In this document: positions 23,265 through 33,590 of the stretch, piece by piece
How positions within the stretch are numbered: the first letter of the stretch is position 1
Layout of the letters: each line of letters begins with the position of its first letter
Assembly: GCA_020310875.1 (NCBI GenBank)
Contig: CM035423.1
Coordinates: 129,673,638 to 129,737,637, forward strand
DNA: 64,000 bases
Source of the DNA: Ceratopteris richardii
Taxonomy: Eukaryota; Streptophyta; Polypodiopsida; Polypodiales; Pteridaceae
Direction: 5' to 3'
Position numbers and translations under genes: made by a program
Notes under the pieces: model-generated
What the model was told of the DNA's origin: nothing
Database searches by the model: none
The model's input: only the letters and a program-made list of their open reading frames with translations

Positions 23265-24750
23265 TTTCCCTTTACCCTAACTTTCCCAAGTACAACCTCG
23301 TTGCAAAGTTCTTTTGTATTAGTCCCTTGTTCTTTTTAATTTCCTTAGGATGTCAAGGAATACTTGAGTTTTAATGCACTTGAAGTTTAATCGCTCGAGT
23401 CATGTCCTTCCAATTTATGGTTTTTTTACAAATGTAACCTATTTATGCTCGCACTTGAGTAATTAGGGTTCTTGTACTTGAGTCATGCCTAGGATAACCT
23501 AATTAATCAACACCTCTTGATCACCCTTGACTGCTCAAGACACATGCTTTCAAGCTTGCAACTCACCCTTCCTTTGGACACCCTTTGATGCTCTCAATGG
23601 ACTTGTAAAGTCCCAAAGTTAGATCAAGAGTTAAATTTTTTTGACTTAACAGACCGTTTCCATTCATGTCATTCAGAAACCAATTTTCACTTGTGTTTTT
23701 GAAGGACTACCCTAGAGATCCTTCAGTTTCCTCACCCCTCTGGAAGGTCAACTTCAAAATACTATATTTAAAACTCCATGAGCTTTACAACGAACTCAAG
23801 ATCACAACAAACAGATTTCATATGAAGAAGTTACGTTTATTTAGGCTTCTTGGGTTAAAACAGGCTAACAAGTAAATAGGATTTCTCAAATTATTTGCTT
23901 GGGGGCCTCACAATGTTGTAGTTGCTTGAAATTTATGCTCAAAATTGACCAAAATTTGAAAAATAAAAAACCCTAAAAGTTTAGCCGAATTCGCATGTCA
24001 ATTGCAATCGACAAGGATGTCGATCGTGATGGATAGAGCTGTCCATCCTAGCCTATCAATCATGATGGACAGAGTCAATCGGGATTGATGGTGTCAATCG
24101 CAATGGATGATGTCAATAGCAATGGACAAATTTTCTCGGGTTTTGTGCATTATTTTTTGCCAGTTGTGCCCTATAAGTTGTGATGGATAAGTTTCTCACC
24201 AAATTGGGGTGTTAATCATGATTTCTCTGTCGATCGCAACACTATCAATCGTGATTGATGGTGTCAATCGTGATGGATAGCAAAAATCCAAAATGTTTTT
24301 GAGATTCTTGTGGATTTGTGATGTGGAAGGCCTTTAGATCATGAATGTGTACTTAGTTTTACCAAATAGATAACTTTTCTGTCAATCACAATTGACAGAG
24401 GTCAACACGCCGGGACCTGTGCATACATTTTTTGTACCTATTGGAGTTGTTGCAGCTACTGTGGATGCTCGTGCCTGCAAAAACACTCAAGAAACATGCA
24501 AAAATCAAGCACACAAAATCGCTCTCTTGCTCTCTCTCACAAGTGAAATGAGGGGAATGAAGTGGGGAAGCTGATATGACCAAAAATCTCAAAATTTAGT
24601 GAAGATGGAGATGGAAGTGGGAGATGGTGAGGATGATGATGGTGAAGAAAGTAAAAGAAAATAGTGAAAAGTAAGGAAAATACTTACGACTCCAATATCA
24701 CAACTCTACATCTTACCATCATACGCTCGTCCTTGAAGCTCTCTTCCTAG
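23265..24750 (-). other. Leader of Gypsy B with a repeat field
   Basis: Untranslated region between primer site and gag. The part at 23990-24410 is packed with GTCAATCGTGATGGAT-like units (listed separately). The part nearest the LTR (about 24440-24750) is clearly similar to 61500-61800 in element H. Confidence 0.7.
23990..24410. repeat. Near-palindromic short repeats in Gypsy B leader
   Basis: Around ten scattered copies of a unit close to GTCAATCGTGATTGATGG, in two clusters (about 23997-24135 and 24175-24290) plus one near 24385. Many copies have TCAATC and GATTGA arms about 2 bp apart, so each unit is itself an inverted repeat. Spacing is irregular. Confidence 0.75.
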
Positions 24751-24768
24751 CAATGGCACCAAATCTGG
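24750..24768 (-). other. Primer-binding site of Gypsy B
   Basis: On the minus strand TTTGGTGCCATTGCTAGG follows the LTR end. It resembles the TGGCGCCGTTGCCGGGGA site known from plant Gypsy (Athila/Tat-type) elements, with C-to-T differences. Elements H and I carry the same type. Confidence 0.7.
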
Positions 24769-25429
24769 TGTCACTCTAGCACAATGGCAAGTACCAACAT
24801 GAGGAGATTCACGTCATAAATCTCAATCCATGGAGACATGAGGACTAGTATGACGACTATGAGGAAGTGAAGGCACAAGTGTGTGAGTGAGAAGCACACA
24901 AGAATGCACACACATACACACTTACGTGCACACAAGGCAATAACAAAGAGAGGAACAATGGAGTGCTTTCTATTACTCAAGAAATCTCTTACAATAGCTC
25001 AAAACTCTAACAAGCTAACCTCAAAAATGAGCTCTCTAGCTCTTTTTATAGTTTTTGACTAGGTTTTGGCCATGTCTAGACCTAGTTCCTAGTTAAAAAA
25101 TAGGTTCTAGGGCTTGTTTGAGGGCTCAAATGGAGTTTAAAAATTATGAAAATTGATGCATAGGTACTTCTAATTGTCCTCAAGCTTGAAGACTCCTTGG
25201 TTTGAACAAGACGGATTCTAATCTACCAAAAATGATATTTAAAAAGTTCATGTAGTGATGAAAATCACTATTGAAAAGGATTGATCTTAAAAATTTTGGA
25301 TAGGCCTAGTTGCCATATCTTCTTTGACTACTCTGCCTACTTGGTCTTGCTTGGATTTCCCTCTACTCGGACTCTTTGCATTGTCTCCCTTATCTTGTCA
25401 TGCCTTGACTTCCTTGGTTGCTGCCAACA
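24769..25429 (-). repeat. 5' LTR of Gypsy B
   Basis: About 660 bp, TGTTGGCAGC to GAGTGACA on the minus strand. TATAAAAAGAG is at about 25041-25050. The R/U5 part (about 24770-25060) is similar to 61815-62100 in element H. Confidence 0.75.
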
Positions 25430-27575
25430 CCTTGCATGAGGTATATACCTTCCTCCTTGTAGATTACTTCTATGCCTAAGAAGTACTTCAACTCTCCAAG
25501 ATCTGAGATCTTGAATTCTTCTTTGAGATTCTTCTTGATCTCTCTAATGCTTGCTTCATCATTACCTTTATGAATAATATCATCAACATAAATGCAAATG
25601 TAGCCAACAAGATCACCCTCCTTCTTGATGTACAACGACGAGTCGACTTCACTTTGTTTGTAGCCACCTTTGGTTAACTATTCCCATAGCCTTTGATTGC
25701 AAGCTCTTGCGGCTTGCTTGAGGCCATAGAGAGCCTTCTTTAACCTACACATATGATGAGGATACCTCTGATCTTGAAAGTCCTTTGGATATTCCATGAA
25801 AACAGCCTCTTCTAGGCCACCATTCGAGAAAGTATTCTTCTCATCTAGTTGGAGGATCTTCCAATGCTTTGAGGTTGCAATCACAATGAGAGCTCTTACC
25901 ATACTCATCCTTGCTACAATGATGAAAGTCTCTTCATAGTCAATGCCATACATTTGTGCAAAACCCTTAGCAACTAGCATCACTTTAAACCTATATATAC
26001 TACCATCTGAACTCCTCTTTACCTTGTATAGACATTTGTTTCCTATCACATTTATATTCTTGGTCTTAGACGTTGATGAACAAGTGTGTTTCTCCTTGAG
26101 TGCTTTCACTTCTCCTTGCATGCCTTGGTTCCATTCTTCATGCTTGTTTGCATCCTCAAAACAGTTAGGCTCTTCACATGCAAGTACTTAACTTATGTAT
26201 GCATACTATTTGGCAATGAAAGAGTCATAAGTTCATCACCAAATTGGATACCTTTCTCTTGTTGAGCTTACTTTCTCTTGAGGGGTGTGAATGATCATTT
26301 CTCTTCTTTCTTTTGATGTTTTTGATACCTACAGTTTCTATCTTTTCAAACTCTCCTTCATTGGTGCTATCTATCTCTACCACCGGATTGCCTCAATCAT
26401 CTTCTTCCTCTTTGCCTTTGCTTCTTGTAGAACTTTCTTGACTTGAAGTAGGCTTGATTCTCAATCTCTATTTCCATGGAGATGTGTGGCTACCCCCTAA
26501 TGTTGGACTAGAAATCTCCACACTTTCTTGGTCTTCTACATGTCTCCTCTCGGCATCATGTATGTCTTCAACTTGTAATGAATATTTCACACCATACCAT
26601 GGTAGCAATTCATCAATGATAACATCTCTAAAAACCTTAAACGTTGGTTTTAGGATCATAGCATCCAAAATCCTTTTTTTACTTGAATAGCCAATAAATA
26701 TATGATTTTCAGCTTTTTCTTCAAGTTTAAGCTTGAATTCATAAGGCACATGCAGATAACATACACAACTAAAAATATCAAGATGTGATAGATCTAGTTT
26801 CTTCCCATACCATGCTTCACATGGAATTAAAGCATGTAAACTTGAATTGGGGCCCCTATTCATGATGTAGATGGTTTTACTTGGCGCATCTTCCCAATAA
26901 CAAATGGGCACATTCATCTCATTGAGCATCCATCTTGCCACTTTAGCTATGTGTCTATTTTTCCTCTGTAAAATGCCATTTTGTTGGGGTGTATAACTTC
27001 ATGTATATTGTCTTTTGATGCCATTATGACTTAAAAATTCAAAAAACTCTCTAGAGAAGTATTCTCCCCCTCCGTCGGATATAAGAATCTTTATGTCTTT
27101 GCCCATCTCCTTTCCAAAGACTATTTTCAAAACTCTTAATGTGACTAAACACTTAAGCCATTGACTTCATGCAATGAAACCATTTCATTCTTGTGTGATC
27201 ATCAATATAGATAACAAAATATGTATTCCCTCCCAATGAGGGCTCCTTGATTGGTCCCCATATGCTGGTGTGAATGAGGTCCAATGGAAATCTACTCTTT
27301 TGTGTACCCTTCTTGAATGGAATATTTTCTTGCTTCCCGAATTGACATGCCTCACACAAATGTTGCATACTTTCACAGTGGAAATTTGGAAGACCACTTA
27401 CCACACCTCTCCTTTGCATATCCTTTAGTTTTTGAAGATTTATGTGGTTGATCCTCTTGTGCCACAAATGAACCTGAGGTATTTGCTTCCTACCAAATGT
27501 TCAATAGACCATATGTGATGAGGGTGGCCTTATCTCCATGTTGAATAGCTTTCCTTCCTTAACTATCAGCTTGTA
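25430..27575 (-). mobile_element. Copia element E, pol part (broken)
   Basis: Minus-strand Copia, same family as A. From right to left: GAG-pre-integrase (about 27150-27570, MWHKRINHINLQKLKD), integrase core and C-terminal part (about 26470-27150, with LNEMNVP and DVIIDELLPWYG), and RT (about 25430-26120, with KKALYGLKQAARA and IYVDDIIHKG). It is cut at 25430 by Gypsy B and at 27575 by F. Ten or more breaks. RNase H and the 3' LTR are not in the window. Confidence 0.87.
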
Positions 27576-27789
27576 TGTTATATTCAAGAGATGTACATGC
27601 TTGGAGGAACGAGAAGTTCCTTGCTTGGGGGATAGCCAAGGCCAAAAGCCAGAGAGTTCATACGAGGACCTACTCATGATGGCCAGATGAGTAGAGGGAC
27701 CTTAGAGAGAACTCTAAATGGTGACTAGGCAAGGGCTATAAATAGGCTTGGGAGGTGAGTCCCATGCATGTCATTCTCCACTTCTCACA
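27576..27789 (+). repeat. 5' LTR of element F
   Basis: TGTTAT start, TATAAATA box at 27737, CTTCTCACA end and TGGTATCAGAGCC immediately after. The left neighbour is Copia E coding remnant, so the boundary is well placed. Confidence 0.7.
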
Positions 27790-28204
27790 TTTGGTATCAG
27801 AGCCTTGGGAGAGAGACCTTGGGGAGATGGAAGAAAGAGCTTCCTTTGGTGACTTTATGGAAACCTTCCATGCTGATTTTGGGGGACATCGTCTCATCTT
27901 CATCGTGCAAAAAGTTAAGCAACTATGGAGAATCATACTCGTGAGGTGGCAGAAGGTGGAGTCACACGTGTGAGGCAGCAAAAGAACTATGGAAGGCTGC
28001 TCGCAATAACAAGTACTTACCACCGTTTTATAGATCATGGAAAAAAGCTTTCCCTGTGCGTGAGACTGGAATCCAAATCACGACCTCCTCATAAAGAGGA
28101 GAATGTTTTGACCATTAGACATGCGCCATTTCTTGACGACAGACAACTTATCAGTCGTACTTTAACAGTAGTTCGCAGAGAAAGAGAACGACAAAGTAAG
28201 ACGA

Positions 28205-28483
28205 GAGGAAATCATAGATATAGAAAGAGATAGAAAGAGAATAAGAGAAGAAGAAAGAAAGGAAGAGAAGGAAAGAGAAAGAGAAAGAGAGGAAGAGAAG
28301 GAGAAAGAAAAGAAAGAGAAAGAGAAAGAAAGAAAGAAAGAGAAGTAGAGATAAAAAGAAAGAGAAAGAAAGAGAAATAGAAGAAGAAAGAAAAGAGAGA
28401 GATAGAAAAAAGAAAGAGATAGAGAGAGAAAAAGAGAAGAAGTAGAGAGAGAAAGAAAGAAAGAAAAAGAGAAAGAAAGAGAA

Positions 28484-28514
<31 letters not shown>

Positions 28515-28745
28515 GAAGAAAATAAATGAAGAGAAATAGAGAAAACTACAGAGATAGAGAAAGAGAAAAAAGATGGAGAAAGAGATAGAGATAGAATGAG
28601 AAAAAAAAAAGTAAAGAGAGAGCAAGAGAGGGGATGAAAGAAAGAGAATTAATAAATAAAGAGAGAAAGAGATAGAGAGAGAAGAAGAGAATGAACAAGC
28701 GAGAAAGAGAGGAAGTAGAAAGAGAGAAGAGAAAGAGCAAGATTA
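28205..28745 (+). repeat. Purine-only GA tract of about 540 bp
   Basis: Nearly uninterrupted A/G on the plus strand, mostly GAAAGA and GAGAAA units. The few pyrimidines are T in GATAGA units, plus a rare C. It lies shortly after F's primer site. Long frames here on the minus strand (Ser/Phe/Leu only) are by-products of the composition. Confidence 0.95.
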
Positions 28746-28749
28746 GTAT

Positions 28750-31700
28750 ACCTACCTCCATTTAGATGGCCGTAACTCTCTCATATGAAACCCAAATTGG
28801 ATGATTTGGGTATAGGAAGTATACTTCAAGGGACTTTCCAATGAATCGCTGGAATCTATCATTGGATGATTAAAAACTACCTGTAGAGAGCATTTAATTC
28901 TCTGCATACTTCTTCAAGGAGGTATGCTGCCCACTCACCTAGCTTCATTGTTTTGGCCATAACTTCCTAATGGAAGCTCCAAATCATGAACAAGACCTTT
29001 CTTTTGAGTGGCCATAATCCATCTTTGGACCATTGCAAGCCATCTCTGCACAAGCTTTTAGATCGCTGTTGACTTGCTAGAAACCTTTTTTAGTGAATTG
29101 AGTGTTTAGTTATGATAATTTGGAGTTTTTAATCATATTTTGAACCATTTTGGATAGGAAAGAATTGTTTTTCATATATTTTCATTAAATTTTGGCTTTC
29201 AAATATATTCATTTGGACACTTTTTGCATCAAAGTTTACAATTTTGCATTGTATTCTCTTCCACTTTTATGAAATTAACATTGGAATGTGCATGAAAGCT
29301 AGTTTTTACATGAATTTATCTATGCACATGAAAGACTAACTTATGTTGACTCATAAAAGCATGCACAAATCTTGTTTGTGTGTTTTAGAATCTTTTGTAG
29401 GTATTGAAGGCAAAAGGAAAAAAAAAGACATTGTAATGAGGGTGTGTAGTGCCCAACAACACATTTTGGAAAAGTTTCTTATTTGCAGGTTTCTGGAGTA
29501 AAGAGAGTGGAACCACTAGGATGATGCCTATCATTGTAAAGACTATTATTATTATTTTTTTTCAAACTTCATTTTCGTGGCGAAATGCTGCCGAAAATTT
29601 TGTAGCCACATGGCGTTATATGCCATGTGAGAACTATAGTGATGTTGTGTTGTGTGAGAGAGGAAGTCTTCTGTCAGCATAGCTAAAAGTATATAATTTT
29701 ATTGAAGTAGAGAATAATATGCATGAGTGAATGCATGCATACATAGACGATATGATTGCTAGAAAGTTAAAGTGCATAATGCATTTTCTGTTTATAGAAG
29801 AACACTTTTATGTATCACTAGGACTGGTAAGGGTGAGCATGAGGTATGTGATCGAGGTACCAGGCATAGGCTAATTATGCCTTTAGAAAGTAAAAGATAA
29901 GGTATATACATCAAGAGCAACTAAGATGTGTTTTCGACTAGTAACGCATGAGCACATAAACTCTTTTTCATGCGAGTATATGTACTTGATATAGACGCTT
30001 ATCTCGAGTCCGCAAAAGAGTGCTATGGATATGGTCATCAATACTATATGATTAGTTGTAATGAGATTAATGAATGTGCAAGAAGCACAATGAATAGAAT
30101 GACATCCATAGATGTTCACTTTTACAAAAGGGTGGATACTATGTAAAGAGTTGATTTTTCAACGAGACGATTTGTGATGGTTAATTGATTTGCATTGATC
30201 TAGATGATCATTATATGCATGGATACATATCCATGTCATAATCCATCCAGGATAATGAGTTAGTTTGTTTAATCATAAGGATTAACATGTCGCCTCATTT
30301 TTAAGTTTGAAAACAATGATTGAGCAAATAGTTAGTGAGGTAGCAACCTCATAGAGATTTGGAGGCTACTCTTTGAAGGAATACCCAAATTTATTGAAAT
30401 TTGGAGGGCAAGTAGCTATTAGGCTTGCCTTTAAAGTGAAAAAGTTTCAAGTAATTTGGAAACTTTTAGATAGGTCAAATGACCTCTGCACTAAAAGTGC
30501 TGCTAGTAGAGGTAGAGGCCTGAAACAAGTGACATAGGCCTTTTACAAAGGGCATTTATCTTAATTGGTAGATCCAAATGGAGTGATTTTTGGTGGAAAT
30601 GAAAACTTGATAAATGCAATTTGTGGATACCAATTTTCATTATTTTTAAGGACCATTTGACAGGTCAAATAATCTCTGCACATCAAAGTGTAGCCTCTGG
30701 AATTTATGAAATGACGAGAGACCATGTCACCTAGAGGTGATTGGTTCTCTTAGCTCATTTACTCAAATTGAATGCTTTATGTTTTTAACATTATTTGCAC
30801 ACCTCCAGATGGTGTGTATAAAAGTTCAAGATGAAATGTTTCTCCATTTAGGAGATATAAAGAAAAGAGTAAAAGTTAGCCTCTGCAAATTTTTAAAATG
30901 TTAGAGGTATAGAGGCTTAGTATTTTGGTCATTGTGAAAGATCAAAATGTCCAAATACTATGAAACGTATATCAATACAATAACATAGTAGTAGATGTAT
31001 GATATTAAAATTTGGAAGAAATTGGACATAATTTGATCGGTCAAATCATCTATTCTTCTCAGACCAATCTCTAGGGAGGATTCTCTTTGGTACATGTGTC
31101 TGATGAGCACATGCTATTTTCATATTGGAAACTCCAATTTCAAAACTTTTTCTTGGAGAAGCTACTGCAATGTAGACCCTATGCCATACCCAAAATTCAA
31201 GGATTTTGGAATTTATCTTCATAGTTAGAAGATATTATAAAAGTGTAGCAGCATTGTTTCTAGGCTCACCTAAGTGCAGGTGTAGCAGAGATAGAATTAT
31301 ACTTTTCAATGTGTATTTGATTTGATTTTGAATTGAAATTTTATGAGACCAAACTAGATAAGTTGATCTAGATTTGGGCACAAAGAAATTGAAATTTGGA
31401 ATTTGTTTGATCAGTCTAAGGGCTTCAAGAAGATGACCCTGTACATTTTTCAGAATTGGTCATCGAGTGTTCGACCCTTCTAGTAAAATGGTCATAAAAC
31501 TCTGAGAAGATATCTAAATCAAGTGATTTTTGTGCATAATTAAAGCTTGAGAAAAGCTACAAAAGGTTGGAAAATTTCATAGATTTGTGATGAGTATAAT
31601 TTAGTTAAAATTAAGATTTAATCTGCTGTTGTTGGAAATTGTTTATGCAGTAGACATTGTTGAAAGGAAAAGACTTTTCGCAGGTTTTTTATGATATTAT

Positions 31701-32341
31701 TTGAGATGGTGTGATCACCATGGGCTAGCTATGCCCTATATATTTGTTTATTGAGCATTGGGTTTTTGGTGACCATTCTCAGTAGGACAGAGGAGACTCT
31801 ATTGAAATTTTCAAGAAGATATATAGTGCCATGAGAGCATGGAACAGGAGAACTTTGCTAGTTGTTCTCATTTCATATAATTGGATTCATACAAGTTGTA
31901 TAAATTCCAATTTCTTGTGAGTTAATCTTTGACTCAAGTCACATGAGTTGATATTTGATGCAAGCCCCATCCTTCACAACTCTAGTTGAGTTGATTTATT
32001 ATATAGTTTCTCATTTCTCAACTCAAGATAGTTATGAGTGATAGAGTCATAGGAATGACTCTGTTCTTTCCATCTAGGGAAGGATCTATTCAGGAACACT
32101 TCATGATTTCATTTATTATTATTCATGGTTGTGAGTACTCACCGATCTATTCTTGTATTTTTTTAAGAGAAGTGTTCGACTTTAATCTCATACACGCATC
32201 TATGTGGGGTATAAAGTTTGGTGGTGTGGGACATCAAACTTTGTATTCTACCTAGGTGTAGGATAGATGGTATGGGAGAGAAGTCTCTGAGATTGTATTT
32301 TTGATATGATTTGGAGTTCATTTATATGATCTTCTGGTATC
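28750..32341. other. Interior of F, no coding signal
   Basis: About 3.6 kb of AT-rich sequence with no frame I recognise. It holds degenerate repeats: GGCCRTAACT-type text at 28769 and about 28955, and GGTCAAAT followed by TCTGCAC-like text at about 30473, 30659 and 31040. Confidence 0.6.
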
Positions 32342-32346
32342 ATCTT
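32342..32346. repeat. Target-site duplication of K, left
   Basis: ATCTT directly before K's 5' LTR, identical to 38782-38786. Confidence 0.97.
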
Positions 32347-33367
32347 TGTTGGTGCATGACAATCATCAATTGAAGGATTATGGAGAAATGAAGTCAAGAA
32401 GTCAAGAAGAGAACAAATTCAGATGGTTGAAGGAAGGGCATATTCAGAAAATCCAAAGACATGTACACATATGTACATTAGCTGACTTATACCTTTGTCT
32501 AGTCATACACTTGTATATATTCATCTATAAATATGTTGAAAAATGTTGGGCAAGTAGAGCAGAAGAGATTTTGAGAATAGGGAGAGAGAAATTAGTGTCA
32601 TTAGACACATGGAAAGTGAGTGAATTGTCCATCCTCACTCAGATGTAAATTTTCTGAGAAATCGAAAAATTTTGCGCCCGATATTTTGCTGTCTGCTCCC
32701 TCTGTGTTTAATCTTTTGAGAAATCCTTTTGCACGTATCTAAGTCCATAGCTAATCTATCTATGGCTAGAATTTGAGAGGTTAATTGTAATCAGGCTGTG
32801 AGAATTTTGATTAGGAACATTCATATGTAAGAATGTTCTAACAGTCGAGAAATCTGGCGCACATTTCATCTTTAATGAAATGATCATTGCTCAGTCTACA
32901 GTGTAAAGTTTTACACAAGTGAGGGCTTAAAATTTAAGTTGGAAGGTAAGCTATCTATGGCTAAAAGATCTTGATCAAACGGGATTTACTTTGGGAGAAC
33001 CAGTGCTAAGAAGTTGCAGGTGTCAAAGTCGCCATTGCAGAGAAGCACTTTCAGACATAGGTAAAGTGTTTCACACATTTCTCAGTGTATAGTTAATCTT
33101 TTTGAGAGATTTAACTTGGCAAAGTTGCGCAACCTTAAGGCGAAGTGTTGTGCAAAGTTTTATCAAAAACTTTACAGGATTGATTAGTCAATGAGTGACT
33201 AATCTGCAGCAGACTTTTCAGAGAAGTTGAATTTTTCAGAACTTTCAATATTTCTGATAATTTGATGAATGATTTCTAAGTTTGGTGGAGTCTAAGGTTA
33301 ACCTTGATATAGAAGTGATCTAACTTCAAGGTTAACTTGTTCTTTTGGAGATTAACACTCTCCATCA
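32347..33367 (+). repeat. 5' LTR of K
   Basis: TGTTGGTGCATG to CTCTCCATCA. TATAAATA is at 32526-32533, so transcription would start near 32555. About 800 bp of R/U5 would then be transcribed, unusually rich in perfect short inverted repeats (see separate entry). Confidence 0.97.
32745..33338 (+). other. Array of short perfect inverted repeats in K's R/U5
   Basis: At least eight stem candidates in about 600 bp: 32745/32760 (CCATAG), 32815/32831 (GAACATTC), 32862/32875 (CATTTCAT), 32901-32916 (GTGTAAA arms), 33124-33133 (GTTGCGCAAC), 33154/33166 (AAAGTTTT), 33182/33196 (GATTAGTCA), 33294/33327 (AAGGTTAACCTTG, slightly imperfect). All recur in the 3' LTR. They would lie in the 5' leader of the genomic RNA. 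Confidence 0.75.
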
Positions 33368-33368
33368 G

Positions 33369-33380
33369 TGGTATCAGAGC
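33369..33380 (+). other. Primer-binding site of K
   Basis: TGGTATCAGAGC, complementary to the 3' end of plant initiator-Met tRNA, one base after the LTR. Confidence 0.95.
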
Positions 33381-33590
33381 AGGTTGTGTCAAAATTGAAG
33401 TGAAAAAGACTCCGACTATTGCAGAAGTACAAATCTTTACATCTTGAAGGTGCAGAAGGATAAAGGTTGAAGAAAACTTGAAGGAAGACATACAAAGAGT
33501 ATCAAAAGGATCAGAAGGAGCAACAATCGAAGTAAAGGTACATTCATTATCTGTAAAGGTTAAAGTTTTGAGACTACAGGTGAATCAAAG

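Larger units (their letters stand above)
19534..25429 (-). mobile_element. Gypsy element B, 5' half (broken)
   Basis: Upstream half of minus-strand Gypsy B: protease start (about 19540-19800), linker with zinc-knuckle-like clusters (about 20830-21700), gag (about 21800-22330), an N-terminal stretch of unknown role (about 22360-23260), a long leader (about 23265-24750), primer site and 5' LTR. Heavily decayed. The right boundary (TGTTGGCAGC on the minus strand at 25429) interrupts Copia E in its reverse transcriptase. The flanking CCTTG may be one half of the target duplication; the other half is off-window. Confidence 0.87.
27576..32346 (+). mobile_element. Large non-coding LTR element F, left part
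   Basis: An LTR of about 214 bp starts TGTTATATTC at 27576 with TATAAATA at 27737-27744. It is followed by the primer site TGGTATCAGAGCC at about 27792. More than 4.5 kb then follow without any recognisable Gag or Pol text, including a purine tract at 28205-28745. This fits a LARD-type (large retrotransposon derivative) element. It is split by K at 32347 and continues at 38787. The right LTR is not seen. F interrupts Copia E. Confidence 0.65.

Noticed and set aside
23990-24410. Repeat field considered as a CRISPR-like array
   Set aside because: Unit spacing is irregular, there are no uniform spacers, and the context is a plant Gypsy leader.
28212-28761. Long minus-strand frames made of Ser, Phe and Leu
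   Set aside because: They are by-products of the purine-only GA tract, which has almost no stop codons on either strand.
32346-32648. Open frame of 100 codons over the start of K's 5' LTR, repeated at 37745-38062
   Set aside because: It runs across the TATA box, lies mostly upstream of the expected transcript start, and has no similarity I recognise. Presence in both LTRs follows from LTR identity.
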